DNA from: Candidatus Desulforudis audaxviator MP104C
GTDB lineage: Bacteria; Bacillota; Desulfotomaculia; Desulfotomaculales; Desulforudaceae
NCBI RefSeq assembly: GCF_000018425.1
Contig: NC_010424.1
Coordinates: 2,285,477-2,349,476, forward strand
Direction: 5' to 3'
DNA: 64,000 nt
A program made the position numbers and the translations under genes. Below the pieces are notes generated by a model. The model did no database searches, was not told where the DNA came from, and was given only the letters and a program-made list of their open reading frames with translations. How positions within the stretch are numbered: position 1 is the first letter of the stretch; each line of letters begins with the position of its first letter. Below are positions 1 to 11,587 of the stretch, in pieces.

Positions 1-1232
1 TCAATCGCCGGGAAGATGCGCCGTTCCGAGATCCGCCGGTCCAAAATCAACTCCATGTTCCCGGTTCCCTTGAACTCCTCGAAAATGACCTCATCCATCC
101 GGCTGCCGGTTTCGATAAGCGCCGTTGCGAGGATGGTCAGGCTCCCGCCCTCCTCGATTTTGCGGGCCGCGCCGAAGAAGCGCTTGGGCTTGTGCAGCGC
201 CGCCGGGTCTACCCCGCCCGACAGGGTCCGGCCGGAAGTGGGCACCACCAGGTTGTACGCCCGTCCGAGCCGCGTGATGCTGTCCAGCAGGATAGCCACG
301 TCCTTTTTGTGCTCTACGAGCCGCTTGGCCCGTTCCAGAACCATTTCCGTCACCCGGACGTGGTTCTCCGCCGGTTCGTCGAAGGTGGAGGCGATGACTT
401 CGGCCTTAACCGAACGCTGGATATCGGTTACTTCCTCGGGACGCTCGTCGATCAGGAGAATCATCAGGACCACTTCCGGGTGATTGCTCGTGATGCTGTT
501 AGCGATCTCCTTCAAGAGCGTGGTCTTACCGGCTTTGGGTGGCGCGACGATCAACCCCCGCTGCCCTTTCCCAAGCGGCGAGATCAGGTCGATGATCCGG
601 GCCGCAATTCGGTCGGGAGAGGTCTCCAGGGTGAGCCGCTCCTGGGGATACAGCGGCGTAAGCTCATCGAAGTGCCGGCGCCGGCCGGCCAGGGCAGCCT
701 CTTCCCCGTTCACGGTCTCCACCCGCAACAAGGCCAGGTATTTCTCGGTGTCCTTAGGCGGCCGCACCTGCCCCGAAACCAGGTCGCCGGTACGCAGGTC
801 GAACTTGCGGATCTGCGAGGCCGACACGTAGATATCGTCGTTCGACGGCAGGAACTGGGACGGCCTTAAGAACCCGTAGCCCTCCGGCAGGATCTCCAGA
901 TAGCCTTGCGCCTGGAACAACCGGCTCCGGTCCGGTAACATCCGGCCGGTGTCGTGGTGCGGAGGCGGGTAGGGTTGAGTCTGCGGGTGGTAATGCAGTG
1001 CCGCCTCCCGGGGTTCCTGGCGTCGCTGCTCCACCAGCGCGGTGGGGGGCACCGGAACCGGTTCTGCTTCCGGCGGGGACGCCTCTCGAGTCGGCCGGAG
1101 ATCTTGTTGAATCCGTTCTATTTCAGCGATCAGCTCCTTTTTCCGGTAACGGTAGTAGGCTGGGATTTTGAGTTCTTTGGCGAGATTTTGGAGTTCGGCA
1201 AGCGTCTTATTCTCCAGTGCAGTTGCGGACAA
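1..1232 (-). CDS. rho: Transcription termination factor Rho (3' end cut by window edge)
   Basis: ATP-driven RNA translocase that ends transcription. About 410 residues are visible; the C-terminus runs off the left edge. Translating the minus strand gives an N-terminal Rho_N helix bundle (about residues 3-40), a Pro/Glu-rich linker, a cold-shock RNA-binding domain (GYGFLRPS near residue 105), the P-loop APPKAGKTT, the Walker B region [12 protein letters not shown] and the Q/R-loop segment [13 protein letters not shown]. The start is TTG at 1232, six bases after AGGAGGG; no better start lies nearby. It lies downstream of fsa in the usual Firmicutes spo0F-fba-fsa-rho order; murA, often in this block, sits instead at 29.6 kb. 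Confidence 0.95.
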   Translation of the reverse strand, partial: MSATALENKTLAELQNLAKELKIPAYYRYRKKELIAEIERIQQDLRPTREASPPEAEPVPVPPTALVEQRRQEPREAALHYHPQTQPYPPPHHDTGRMLPDRSRLFQAQGYLEILPEGYGFLRPSQFLPSNDDIYVSASQIRKFDLRTGDLVSGQVRPPKDTEKYLALLRVETVNGEEAALAGRRRHFDELTPLYPQERLTLETSPDRIAARIIDLISPLGKGQRGLIVAPPKAGKTTLLKEIANSITSNHPEVVLMILLIDERPEEVTDIQRSVKAEVIASTFDEPAENHVRVTEMVLERAKRLVEHKKDVAILLDSITRLGRAYNLVVPTSGRTLSGGVDPAALHKPKRFFGAARKIEEGGSLTILATALIETGSRMDEVIFEEFKGTGNMELILDRRISERRIFPAI

Positions 1233-1410
1233 AAGCAACCCTCCTTTCGACTAGGGTCGTTATTCTTATTGCCACCCGGAAAGGTTTTTATTCAATAACG
1301 AGTTAAAAGCCCTTGGGCGCAACCATCCGCAGATGGGTAGTCTAGAGAAGCATAGTGCCTTGTGGTTCAAGGGGGCAAATCGAAGCCTGGAAGGCGGGTA
1401 CCGGCCGACC

Positions 1411-2058
1411 TTAACGCTTCTTAAGCCTGGCCCAGTCGTCCAGGAACTTCCGCAAGCCCACATCCGTAAGCGGGTGTCCGGCCATCTGCATCAACACCTG
1501 ATAGGGCACGGTGGCGATGTGCGCTCCCGCCTTGGCCGCCGCCAGCACGTGCAGGGGGTGCCGAATCGAAGCGGCGATCACCCTGGTCGGAAGTTCGTAA
1601 AGATCGAATATATCCACAGTGTCGCGGACCACTTCCATGCCGTCGTGTCCCGCGTCGTCCAGGCGCCCGACAAACGGGCTGACGAAACTGGCTCCGGCCA
1701 GTGCGGCCAAGAGCGCCTGGTTGGCGGAAAAAACGAGGGTCACGTTGGTCCGGATGCCCCGGGGTTCCAGCATACTGACGGCCTTCAAGCCTTCGAGGAT
1801 CATAGGTATTTTGATGACCACGTTTGGATGAATCTGAGACAGTTCTTCGGCTTCGGCCACCATAGCCTCCGCTTCGGTACTGATGACCTCCGCGCTTACC
1901 GGTCCGTCCACCAACCCGGTAATCTCCCGGACTACCTGCGTGAAATCACGCCCCTCCCTCGCGATGAGGCTCGGGTTGGTGGTGACGCCCGAAATCACGC
2001 CCAGGGCGGCCGCCTCCCTGATTTCATCCACGTTGGCCGTATCGAGAAACAATTCCAT
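1411..2058 (-). CDS. fsa: Transaldolase-family protein, fructose-6-phosphate aldolase type
   Basis: A 215-residue short transaldolase/FSA-type TIM barrel of central carbon metabolism. Family motifs include the start MELFLDTAN, the TTNPSL motif (about residues 26-31) and the Schiff-base lysine in VVIKIPM (about residue 83). Length fits the short FSA/TalC subgroup rather than the 310-330 residue classical transaldolases. It lies between fba and rho and is probably co-transcribed with fba (56-base gap). Sequence alone does not separate true transaldolase activity from dihydroxyacetone-dependent aldolase activity. Confidence 0.92.
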   Translation of the reverse strand: MELFLDTANVDEIREAAALGVISGVTTNPSLIAREGRDFTQVVREITGLVDGPVSAEVISTEAEAMVAEAEELSQIHPNVVIKIPMILEGLKAVSMLEPRGIRTNVTLVFSANQALLAALAGASFVSPFVGRLDDAGHDGMEVVRDTVDIFDLYELPTRVIAASIRHPLHVLAAAKAGAHIATVPYQVLMQMAGHPLTDVGLRKFLDDWARLKKR

Positions 2059-2114
2059 ATAGACTTGACCTCCTGCCTTTGATGGTCGACGGTGCCCTGG
2101 ATCCGGGCGTGTCT

Positions 2115-2981
2115 TTAAATGTCCCCTGCCCGGCCGGAGCTGCCGAAGAGGCGGATCTTCCCGCGGATTACTTCGACCGCGACCTCCCGGGCCGGACCCA
2201 GCACCTTGCGCGGGTCGATTTCTTCCGGGGCTTGCGCCAGCACTTCCCGGATCTTGCCCGTGAACGCCTGCCGGATGTCCGTGTCGATGTTCACCTTGCG
2301 GATACCCAGACCGATGGCTTCCCGGACGGCGTCCGCGGGCACCCCGGACGAGCCATGCAACACCAGCGGCGTTCCCCTGACCCGGTCCCGGATGCGGGCC
2401 AGGCGGTCGAAATCAAGTTGAGGTGTACCGCGGTACAAGCCGTGCGCAGTGCCGATGGCCACCGCCAGGGCGTCCACCCCGGTGGCCCGCACAAAATGCT
2501 CTGCCTCCTCCGGGTCGGTGAAGAAGGCGTCCCGGTCGTCCACACTGATGTCGTCCTCGGTGCCGCCGATCCGCCCCAGTTCCGCCTCCACCGATACATC
2601 CACCGGCCGGGCGGTTTCCACCACCCGGCGGGTCAAGGCGACGTTTTTGTCAAACGGCAAGTGGGAACCGTCCACCATCACCGAACTGAACCCCGCACGC
2701 AGGCAGCGAATCACCTGCTCGAAGCTGGTTCCGTGATCCAGATGCACGACGACCGGCACCCGGGCGGTGCGGGCCGCTTCCAGAGCCAGCAGGGAAATAT
2801 AACCCAACCCGGCGTACTTGATCGCCCCCTGGCTGGCCTGCAGAACAACAGGCGCTGCCTCGGCCTCAGCGGCCCGGATGATGGCCTGAACCAGTTCCAG
2901 GTTGTTGCAGTTGAAAGCGCCGACGGCCCAGCCGCCAGCCTCAGCCTGTCTTAAAACAGACGCCAGGTTAACAAGGGTCAT
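2115..2981 (-). CDS. fba: Class II fructose-1,6-bisphosphate aldolase
   Basis: Zinc-dependent aldolase of glycolysis/gluconeogenesis, 288 residues. Visible features are the N-terminal GAFNCNN, the metal-binding VVHLDHG (about residue 80), EAELGRIGG, the second zinc histidine in AIGTAHGLY and the phosphate-binding LHGSSG and NIDTDIR motifs. Length is normal for the class IIb enzyme. It follows a Cys-rich protein and Spo0F, an arrangement common in clostridia-type Firmicutes, and precedes fsa in the same direction, so the two form a small carbon-metabolism operon. Confidence 0.96.
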   Translation of the reverse strand: MTLVNLASVLRQAEAGGWAVGAFNCNNLELVQAIIRAAEAEAAPVVLQASQGAIKYAGLGYISLLALEAARTARVPVVVHLDHGTSFEQVIRCLRAGFSSVMVDGSHLPFDKNVALTRRVVETARPVDVSVEAELGRIGGTEDDISVDDRDAFFTDPEEAEHFVRATGVDALAVAIGTAHGLYRGTPQLDFDRLARIRDRVRGTPLVLHGSSGVPADAVREAIGLGIRKVNIDTDIRQAFTGKIREVLAQAPEEIDPRKVLGPAREVAVEVIRGKIRLFGSSGRAGDI

Positions 2982-3002
2982 TCAGAGGAGTGCCTCCGTC
3001 GA

Positions 3003-3665
3003 TTACTTATTATCGTGGTTGCGGCGGTGGGTCTTACGCTTCTTCTCGCCAAATACCTGCCGCTCCAGTTCCAGGGACTCGCACTGCTCCAGTTTGGCCA
3101 CGTCCTGTTCGGTTTCGGCCGCGAGAAGGCACATGCGGAGACAATGACGGCAGTGAAGCTCAATACGGTCCGGGAAAATCTCCAGTTCAATCCGGTTTTC
3201 CCCACAGGGGCAATACAGGCCGCCCTCCTCCGCCAGGGTGTGGACAAAAGTCAGGGCGCCCAGCATCACCTCGGCATTGCGGAAGTAGTTTTTTCCACCC
3301 ATCTCCTCCACCAGGATTTCCAGGGCCTGCTCCTTGGTCTGAAGGTAGTTCCGCACCCTTTCGTACGGACCGATGCAACCCAATTCCAGACCCGTTTCCT
3401 GGCAAGAAAGGTAAAAGGCCTCCCGGGACCAGAATTCAGAGGCGGTCAGACGGTACATGTGCGTGAACTCACAGATGACACAACCGGCCTCCAGCCAGTA
3501 TGATTTTCGGTTCCTGGTGCTCACAACCAGGAGCCGGCTCCCGCATTTGCACAGGACTTCGCACGGTCTTTCCGGGCCCAGAGCGAAACGGGATAAGGTC
3601 TGCACGACAGAACGGCCGCAGTCTGAACATCGTAGAGCCAGCGTTGTCTCGGTCTTGACGAGCAC
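3003..3665 (-). CDS. Cys-rich zinc-ribbon-like protein of unknown function
   Basis: About 220 residues. I do not recognise a named family. It carries repeated Cys pairs that look like two or three zinc ribbons: CSDC near the N-terminus followed by CKCG, CVIC in the middle, CPCG and HCRHC in the C-terminal half; the tail is Lys/Arg-rich (KKRKTHRR). I chose the GTG at 3665 because it follows AAGGAGGT at ideal spacing; a longer frame reaches 3761 but has no comparable ribosome site. It sits between spo0F and fba, so a role as a small regulatory or nucleic-acid-binding protein is possible but unproven. Confidence 0.75.
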   Translation of the reverse strand: MLVKTETTLALRCSDCGRSVVQTLSRFALGPERPCEVLCKCGSRLLVVSTRNRKSYWLEAGCVICEFTHMYRLTASEFWSREAFYLSCQETGLELGCIGPYERVRNYLQTKEQALEILVEEMGGKNYFRNAEVMLGALTFVHTLAEEGGLYCPCGENRIELEIFPDRIELHCRHCLRMCLLAAETEQDVAKLEQCESLELERQVFGEKKRKTHRRNHDNK

Positions 3666-3744
3666 CCCAAAAACCTCCTTAAACGAGAGACCTGGAGGCT
3701 TTTTTCGCCAAAAAAATTGCGTATCCTTTTCTACGGGCAAAAAA

Positions 3745-4107
3745 TCAGACTGCAACCGCACTCAGGACGCTCCGTACTAAAGACCGCACCTCATTCAGGT
3801 CAAAAGGCTTGATGATCAACCGCCGGACACCCAATCTCTCAGCCTCCCCGAGGTCAGATAACTCCCCGTAGGCCGTAATCAGGATCACCGGAATATCGGG
3901 AGAATACTTATGAATCTCACGCAGCGTTTCCAATCCACCCAGTCCCGGCATCTTGAGGTCGAGAAGGATCAACTCGGGTTTCTGCTGGCGCGTGATGTTG
4001 ATGGCCTCATAACCGTTGGATGCCACAACCACGGCGTGACCCTCGCTTTCCAACGCCTCGGAAAGCAATTGTCTGATCGCCGGTTGGTCATCCACGACCA
4101 ACAGCAT
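3745..4107 (-). CDS. spo0F: Spo0F-like single-domain response regulator
   Basis: A 120-residue receiver domain without an output domain, expected to relay phosphate in the sporulation phosphorelay. The acidic pocket VVDDQ, phospho-acceptor Asp in LILLDLKMPG, the Thr/Ser switch in VILITAYGE and the conserved Lys in IIKPFDLNE are all present. The ATG at 4107 follows GGAGG at 11 bases; a GTG 12 bases upstream (4119) gives four extra residues and is possible. Location upstream of fba matches Bacillus and Desulfotomaculum relatives and supports the Spo0F call over a generic CheY-like protein. Confidence 0.85.
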   Translation of the reverse strand: MLLVVDDQPAIRQLLSEALESEGHAVVVASNGYEAINITRQQKPELILLDLKMPGLGGLETLREIHKYSPDIPVILITAYGELSDLGEAERLGVRRLIIKPFDLNEVRSLVRSVLSAVAV

Positions 4108-4232
4108 CCCCCGCCTCACCTCCGATTATTCCCGATGCACAGTCAATGCGGCGGTCTTGAATCCGGTGACACCCTAATATTCTGGACGGCGCCATCAAAT
4201 TCCTGCCATGGGCAAAAACTAAACGGAAAATA

Positions 4233-4880
4233 TTACAACCCCAAGGGGAAACCGGACGGGCTCGGTACCACCGGCGCAAAGCCGACAACCAGGACGATCA
4301 GCAGCAGCAGGAACAACGCGGCCACGGCGGCCACCGGCGCAAATACGACGATCGCCGCCCCTCCCGTTGAAAGCTGGTGCACCTCCCGCAACCCAATGAT
4401 CAAGAGAGCCAGGCTCCAGACAAACACCCCCAGCCCGATCAGCCCCAGGATCGCCGAAGCCGGCGTCTCGGCAAGACCGGCCACCACAACGAAACCCTGC
4501 ACCGGCAGCATAAACACCGCGGGCAGACCGGCCAGGCCGTACACGGTTAGAGTCGCCTTGGGCCCGTTACGGCCCCCGAGCAACTGCGCCACCAGGTGCA
4601 GAACGGCGCCGTAGCCCAGCCACTTGGCGTACCACAGGAAGAATCCGGCGAGCACCAGGAAAGGAGCCACACCGGCGATCAACCGGTCAAACTCGGCTCC
4701 CAGTTCGGCGGGGGCGATGGTGTTCACGGTCAGCATACTCATCAGCGTCCCGGCGGCATTGACCAGGGTAACGATGACGAGGACCAGCAGGAACGGCGGG
4801 TCTTCGGCCAACCGCCGAAAGGTCTTGACGGGGTCAAACAGCACCCCGTAGATGATTTCCAAGAAACCGAGGCTGCCCAC
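4233..4880 (-). CDS. Yip1-family integral membrane protein
   Basis: About 215 residues with roughly five hydrophobic membrane spans, opening with FLEIIYGVLFDPVKTFRRLAEDPP, the typical start of bacterial Yip1-domain proteins. Function is unknown; members are small membrane proteins often near SppA-type peptidases or transporters. I prefer GTG 4880 (eight bases after AGGAG); TTG 4883 is equally readable and a GTG/ATG-type start at 4919 would add 13 residues without a better ribosome site. The C-terminus ends in a last hydrophobic helix followed by a short Pro-rich tail. Confidence 0.78.
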   Translation of the reverse strand: MGSLGFLEIIYGVLFDPVKTFRRLAEDPPFLLVLVIVTLVNAAGTLMSMLTVNTIAPAELGAEFDRLIAGVAPFLVLAGFFLWYAKWLGYGAVLHLVAQLLGGRNGPKATLTVYGLAGLPAVFMLPVQGFVVVAGLAETPASAILGLIGLGVFVWSLALLIIGLREVHQLSTGGAAIVVFAPVAAVAALFLLLLIVLVVGFAPVVPSPSGFPLGL

Positions 4881-5071
4881 CAAGCCCACTCCTTTCCCCA
4901 GCCACGGGTCTCCCCTCACGTCTCAACGAGTTCTGTCCGCCTGTTCACGGGCTTTCCACCTGACATCCGCGGCGACCGCCGGGCCGACTAACCCGGCCGG
5001 GAGCGCCAGCCACGCCCCGCGGCCGCCTACACCGGCGGCTTCCAACCGCCCGGGCCTTAAAGCGCGTTCGT

Positions 5072-5977
5072 CTAGCGCTGTTCCACCGGCGGGGCGGTCA
5101 GGAGCCAGGACGTTTGCGGCCTTAACAGGGACGAGAGCCCACCCCAGAAATCGCGGAAGAAGGGCCGCCGGCCCAGTTCCACCACCGGGGCGTCCGGGTC
5201 CAGGCCGCCCAGTTCGGCGGCCGCCCGCACGGCGTCCTGGAGATCTCCAAGCTGGTCCACCAGCCCGAGTTCATAAGCCTGGCGGCCGGTGAAGATCCGC
5301 CCGTCGGCCAATTTACGCACCTGGTCCTCGGGCATGTTCCGGCCCCGGGCCACCACCGCGACGAACTGGGCGTAGATGTCGTCCACCATTCCCTGGAAGA
5401 TGGCCCGTTCTTCGGGGGTCGGCACCCGGTCCGGGCTACCCATATCCTTGTGGGGGCCGCTCTTGAAGGTTTCGGTCTCGATCCCGAGCATGTCGTACAA
5501 GTCGGTGAGGTGCGTGGTCTGGATAATCACCCCGATACTGCCCGTGATGGTGGCCGGGTTGGCCACGATGGCGTCGGCGTGACACGCGATCCAGTACGCG
5601 CCTGAGGCAGACGTATCCCCCATGGAGACCACGACCGGTTTTCCGGCCTCGCGCAGCCGGACCACGGCTTCACTGATCTCCTGGGAGGCGGCCGCCGAGC
5701 CGCCGGGGCTGTTCAGACGCAGCACCACCGCCCTGATGTTCGGGTTGTCGGCCGCCTCCTGAATCTGGGCCGTGATTTCCTCGGCGCCTCCGAGCCCGAA
5801 GAAACTCCCCTCGGTACCTCCAATAATCATACCCTCAATCCGGATCAGGCCGATTTGCTCTCCGGTCGCCCGCCGGCCTTCAGGTCCGGTCCGGCTCCCA
5901 AGCACGGCCACCAGAATCAGCGACAGGACAACCACGCCCAGGATCACCCCCGCCAGTATTTTCTGCCGCAAGGTCAA
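5072..5977 (-). CDS. sppA: Signal peptide peptidase SppA (short, Gram-positive type)
   Basis: A 301-residue membrane-anchored serine protease that degrades leftover signal peptides. One N-terminal transmembrane helix (about residues 7-27) is followed by an S49/ClpP-like domain. The catalytic Ser lies in GDTSASGAYWIA and the general-base Lys is in FKSGPHKDMGSPDR, matching the Ser-Lys dyad of the half-length Bacillus enzyme. The C-terminal QAYELGLVDQLG segment is also typical. It is a stand-alone gene between the Yip1 protein and pyrG. Confidence 0.94.
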   Translation of the reverse strand: MTLRQKILAGVILGVVVLSLILVAVLGSRTGPEGRRATGEQIGLIRIEGMIIGGTEGSFFGLGGAEEITAQIQEAADNPNIRAVVLRLNSPGGSAAASQEISEAVVRLREAGKPVVVSMGDTSASGAYWIACHADAIVANPATITGSIGVIIQTTHLTDLYDMLGIETETFKSGPHKDMGSPDRVPTPEERAIFQGMVDDIYAQFVAVVARGRNMPEDQVRKLADGRIFTGRQAYELGLVDQLGDLQDAVRAAAELGGLDPDAPVVELGRRPFFRDFWGGLSSLLRPQTSWLLTAPPVEQR

Positions 5978-6092
5978 TCCCCCCTCTGTAACTCACCGCA
6001 CCCCCCGCCGAACGGGGCGCGACAGCGCCTAAAGCCTAGTGTGCATCCCGGATCGGGACTCTAACCTTCCTTAATTCCCACTCAAGGGGATT

Positions 6093-7832
<1,740 letters not shown>

Positions 7833-7842
7833 GCTCCTCCAG

Positions 7843-9534
7843 CTACATCCTTTCGGGCGCGGACACGCCCAGCAGGGTCAACGCGTTGCGCAACACCACA
7901 CGGGTGCAGTTCACCAGCATCAACCGGGCCTCTTCAAGCCCATCCCCGGCGCCCAGGACGCGGTGGGCGTTGTAGAAGTGGTGAAACAGCCCGGCCAAGT
8001 CATGGACGTAGTGGGCGATGCGGTGCGGCGCCAGGTCGTAGGCCGCCTGGGCCACCTCGTCCGGAAAGTCGGCCAGCCGCCTGATCAGGGCCCGTTCCGC
8101 CTCCTCCTTAAGGAGGGTGACATCGGGAATTTTCCGGTAGCCGGGCGCCGTCCGGCCCCGCTCCTCCAACTGGCGGAAGATGCTCGAAATACGGGCGTGC
8201 GCATACTGGATGTAATACACCGGGTTCTCGTTGGTCCGGCTCTTGGCGAGGTCAAGGTCGAAATCCAGATGACTGTCGGCCCCCCGGGTCACAAAAAAAT
8301 ATCGGGCCGCGTCCCGGCCGACCTCCTCCAGGAGTTCGTCCAGGGTGACGTACCGGCCGGTGCGCTTGGACATCCGGACGATTTCGCCGCCGCGGTACAG
8401 CCGCACCAACTGCATGATTACCACGTCCAGAGCGTCGGGGTCGTAGCCCAGGGCGGCCAGCGCACCCTTCATCCGGGGGACGTGCCCGTGGTGGTCGGCC
8501 CCCCACACGTTGATCACCCAGTCAAAACCACGGTCGTACTTGTCCTTGTGGTAGGCGATGTCGGCAGCAAAGTAGGTGGGCACGCCGTTCCGGCGCACCA
8601 GCACCTCGTCCTTGTCCCCCCCAAAAGCGCCGGCTTTGAACCAAAGGGCACCGTCCCTTTCGTACAGGTGACCCCGTTTTTTGAGCAGTTCCAGAGTCTC
8701 TCCCACCACCCCACGGTCGTAGAGGGACTGTTCCGAAAACCAGACGTCGTAACGTACGCCGAAGCTCTCCAGGGTGGCGCGCATAGCGGCCAGTTTCTCC
8801 TCCAGGGCGAAGCGCAAAAGGGCGCCACGCCGCTCGTCCGGATCCCCGGAAGCGAAGCGGTCGCCGTGTTCGGCCACAAATCGGCCGGCGGTGTCAATCA
8901 AATCCTCCCCGTGATAACCATCTTCAGGAACGGGCCAGTCCCGGCCCAAGGCTTGAAAGTAGCGGGCCTCCATCGACAGGGCCAGGTTCTCCACCTGGTG
9001 ACCGGCATCGTTCACGTAGAATTCGCGGGTGACGTCAAAACCCACAAACGATAAAAGGGCAGCGATGCTGTCCCCCAGCGCCGCTCCCCTGGCGTTGCCC
9101 ATATGCAAGAGTCCGGTGGGATTGGCGCTCACAAATTCCACCTGGACCTTGCGCCCTCCCCCGAGGTTTCTTCGCCCGTAATGCTCGCCCCACGTTTCAA
9201 TTTCGGGCAGGACGCCGTGCAGCCAGTTCGGATCTAGTCGAAAATTGATGAAGCCCGGCCCGGCAACAGTCACTTCTTTCACCAAAAGCTCTGGTAGTGA
9301 CAGGTGGGAAACCAGAATTTCCGCGATCTGACGCGGGGAGCGGCGAGCCGGTTTGGTGAGCAGCAGGGCGAGGTTGGTGGCAAAATCCCCGTGATTTTTC
9401 TCCCGGGGAACCTCTACCGTGAATGGGGGTATAGCCGTACCAGAGTCGAGGCCGAGGTCGGGGCGGGCAGCCTCAACTGCGCCGCGCAGCGCCCGCTCGA
9501 TACCCGCCCGCAATCCAGCCAGCAAATAGCTCAT
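7843..9534 (-). CDS. argS: Arginyl-tRNA synthetase
   Basis: Class I synthetase, 563 residues. It has the N-terminal Arg-tRNA additional domain (KNHGDFATNLAL), the HIGH-like signature in SANPTGLLHMGNARGAALGD, KMSK-like MSKRTGRYVTLDEL, and the DALR anticodon-binding domain ending in ALTLLGVSAPERM. I use ATG 9534, which follows GGGAGGT; the open frame extends 16 codons upstream without a ribosome site. A good sigma-A promoter lies about 50 bases upstream (9586-9614). Confidence 0.97.
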   Translation of the reverse strand: MSYLLAGLRAGIERALRGAVEAARPDLGLDSGTAIPPFTVEVPREKNHGDFATNLALLLTKPARRSPRQIAEILVSHLSLPELLVKEVTVAGPGFINFRLDPNWLHGVLPEIETWGEHYGRRNLGGGRKVQVEFVSANPTGLLHMGNARGAALGDSIAALLSFVGFDVTREFYVNDAGHQVENLALSMEARYFQALGRDWPVPEDGYHGEDLIDTAGRFVAEHGDRFASGDPDERRGALLRFALEEKLAAMRATLESFGVRYDVWFSEQSLYDRGVVGETLELLKKRGHLYERDGALWFKAGAFGGDKDEVLVRRNGVPTYFAADIAYHKDKYDRGFDWVINVWGADHHGHVPRMKGALAALGYDPDALDVVIMQLVRLYRGGEIVRMSKRTGRYVTLDELLEEVGRDAARYFFVTRGADSHLDFDLDLAKSRTNENPVYYIQYAHARISSIFRQLEERGRTAPGYRKIPDVTLLKEEAERALIRRLADFPDEVAQAAYDLAPHRIAHYVHDLAGLFHHFYNAHRVLGAGDGLEEARLMLVNCTRVVLRNALTLLGVSAPERM

Positions 9535-9585
9535 AAGAACCTCCCGTGACCGTGAGCGCTGGGGCCGGAGACTAACCCACAACCT

Positions 9586-9614
9586 AGATTAATACCTGGA
9601 CAGATTCATGTCAA
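9586..9614 (-). promoter_or_regulatory. Sigma-A-type promoter for argS
   Basis: On the minus strand TTGACA (9614-9609) and TAATCT (9591-9586) are separated by 17 bases, a close match to the housekeeping consensus, located 51 bases before the chosen argS start. No T-box is visible in this leader. Confidence 0.65.
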
Positions 9615-9835
9615 GTAAGCCTGAAGCTTCCAGGAAGTCTTTCGGGAACCTCTCCCCCTTCGGCCGGGACCCCTTTCCGGGAGCAACCTCTTTCTTTCAC
9701 CAGCCACAATAAGGACGAAGACGACTTTGCAAAGCACCGCATACGGCCGCCGCCGCTACTAGCGCGTAGCAAGGAGCCCAGCTGCAGAAGCCGTCTTCGA
9801 GAATTTGCGCCGCCAACGTTGGGTTTTGAGACCGT
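9615..9835. other. Intergenic region, alaT to argS, no feature seen
   Basis: About 220 bases downstream of alaT. It contains a small palindrome (GCTACGCGCTAGTAGC, near 9757-9772) that could act in termination, but no poly-T tract follows. Frames here are short and lack ribosome sites. Confidence 0.4.
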
Positions 9836-11065
9836 TCAGCGCCCGCCGGCCGCCGTTACGCTGTCCGCCGTACGGCCGCCGGAACCGGAATTCCGGTACC
9901 GGTTCACAAACCGGTTCATCCGTTTGAAAGCTTCCGTCAGGTCCTCCACCGAGGCGGCGTACGAACAGCGGATAAATCCCTCGCCGCATTCGCCGAACGC
10001 GTTCCCGGGCACCACGGCCACTTTCTCCTCCCGGATCAGGCGCTCGGTGAACTCCTCGGACGAAAGCCCGGTGCAGCGGATGTCCGGAAAGGCGTAGAAG
10101 GCGCCCCCAGGGTTGAAGCACGGGAGGCCCATATCGTTGAACGCCTTGACCACCAGCCGGCGCCGGTAGGAAAACTCGCGCACCATGCGCCGCATCTCGT
10201 CCTGCCCGTGCCGCAGGGCCTCGAGCGCCGCCATCTGGCTCATCACCGGCGCGCAGAGCATGGTGTACTGGTGAATTTTGGTCATGGCCCCGATGAAGTC
10301 GGGATTGCCCAAGGCGTAGCCGATACGCCACCCGGTCATCGCAAAAGCCTTGGAAAAACCCTGGAGCAGGATCGTCCGGTCGCGCATCCCGGGCAGGGTG
10401 GCGAAGCAGACGTGTTCACCCTCATAGGTCAGCTGCGCGTATATCTCGTCGGCAATCACCACCAGGTCCCGAGCCGCACAAAGCTCGGCAACAGCCTCGA
10501 GTTCCGCCCGCGGCATAACCGCACCCGTGGGGTTATTGGGAAAACAGAGCAAAAGCACCTTGGTCCGGGGCGTGACCGCCCGTTCCAGGTCTTGGGCCCG
10601 GACCCGGAAACCCCGCTCCACGGTTGAGGGCACGGGTACCGCCACCCCCCCGGCCAATTCACTGCAGGGCTGGTAGGAAACGTAACACGGTTCAGGCACC
10701 AGCACCTCGTCCCCGGGGGCGACCACTGCGCGCAACGCCAGGTCCAACGCCTCACTCACCCCGACGGTGACCAGCACCTCGTTTTCCGGACAGTACTTCA
10801 AACCCAGATAGTCGGCGGTGTAGCGGGTGATTTCCCGCCGCAGCGCCAGTATCCCGCTGTTGGCGGTGTAGGCGGTGTAACCCTGTTCCAGGGCGAACAT
10901 GCACGCCTCCCGCACATGCCAGGGGGTGACAAAATCCGGCTCGCCAACGCCGAGCGAAATGATCCCCTTCGTCTCGGCCGCCAGGTCGAAGAACCGGCGG
11001 ATCCCGGACGGCTTTATCCTCCGGACGGTGGGGTTCAGTTTGTCCGCCCACACACCATCAGTCAC
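9836..11065 (-). CDS. alaT: Class I PLP aminotransferase, AlaT-like
   Basis: A 409-residue fold-type I aminotransferase. Visible landmarks are ISLGVGEPDF, substrate/PLP residues in FPNNPTGAV, the PLP-phosphate Asp/Tyr in VIADEIYAQLTYEG, and the Schiff-base Lys in GFSKAFAMTGWRIGY. The ATG overlaps the stop of the upstream Lrp-family gene by four bases (ATGA), so the two are translationally coupled. Bacillus subtilis has the same pair (alaR-alaT, formerly yugG-yugH) for alanine transamination, and the T-box upstream appears to read an Ala codon. Aspartate or aromatic specificity cannot be excluded from sequence. Confidence 0.85.
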   Translation of the reverse strand: MTDGVWADKLNPTVRRIKPSGIRRFFDLAAETKGIISLGVGEPDFVTPWHVREACMFALEQGYTAYTANSGILALRREITRYTADYLGLKYCPENEVLVTVGVSEALDLALRAVVAPGDEVLVPEPCYVSYQPCSELAGGVAVPVPSTVERGFRVRAQDLERAVTPRTKVLLLCFPNNPTGAVMPRAELEAVAELCAARDLVVIADEIYAQLTYEGEHVCFATLPGMRDRTILLQGFSKAFAMTGWRIGYALGNPDFIGAMTKIHQYTMLCAPVMSQMAALEALRHGQDEMRRMVREFSYRRRLVVKAFNDMGLPCFNPGGAFYAFPDIRCTGLSSEEFTERLIREEKVAVVPGNAFGECGEGFIRCSYAASVEDLTEAFKRMNRFVNRYRNSGSGGRTADSVTAAGGR

Positions 11066-11550
11066 GGCGACACCACCAACCTCCGGTCGTCTTCCCCGTC
11101 ACCCAACAGGACCCCCTCTTCCTTGAAGGTCTGGAGCACAAAGTGGGTGGTGGTGCCGGTCACGCCGTCGAGCGGGGCCAACTTGGTGGCCACGAAGTTG
11201 GCCACCTCTTTCATGGTCCGCCCCTCAACGAAAACGGCCAGGTCATACGCGCCCGACATCAAATATAGGTTCTTCACTTCCGGGTAGCGGCCCACCCGCT
11301 TGGCGATGGCCTCAAAGCCCACGTCCCGCTGGGGCGTGACCCGGACCTCGATCAGGGCCAGCACCCGTTCCTTGCCGACCCGGTCCCAGTTGACCATGGT
11401 CCGGTAGCTCAGGATGGTGTGGTTGGCTTCGAGGTCGGCGATGATCCGCTGCACCTCGGCCACCGGAAGGTCCACCATCGTGGCGATCTGGGCGGCTTCC
11501 AGGCGGCAGTTGTTCGCCAGAAGCTCCAAGATCTCGATTGTTTTGTCCAT
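11062..11550 (-). CDS. alaR: Lrp/AsnC-family transcription regulator, AlaR-like
   Basis: About 162 residues: an N-terminal winged helix (ILELLANNCRLEAAQIATMV... to roughly residue 50) and a C-terminal RAM/ligand-binding domain with the typical VEGRTMKEVANFVATKLAPLDGV run. The ATG at 11550 follows GGGAGGAG; an upstream frame to 11577 has no ribosome site of its own. It is the first gene behind the T-box and overlaps alaT, so it likely controls the operon in response to an amino acid, by analogy with B. subtilis AlaR. Confidence 0.88.
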   Translation of the reverse strand: MDKTIEILELLANNCRLEAAQIATMVDLPVAEVQRIIADLEANHTILSYRTMVNWDRVGKERVLALIEVRVTPQRDVGFEAIAKRVGRYPEVKNLYLMSGAYDLAVFVEGRTMKEVANFVATKLAPLDGVTGTTTHFVLQTFKEEGVLLGDGEDDRRLVVSP

Positions 11551-11587
11551 CGGCTGCTCCTCCCTCTTGATAAGCATCTCGGAAATG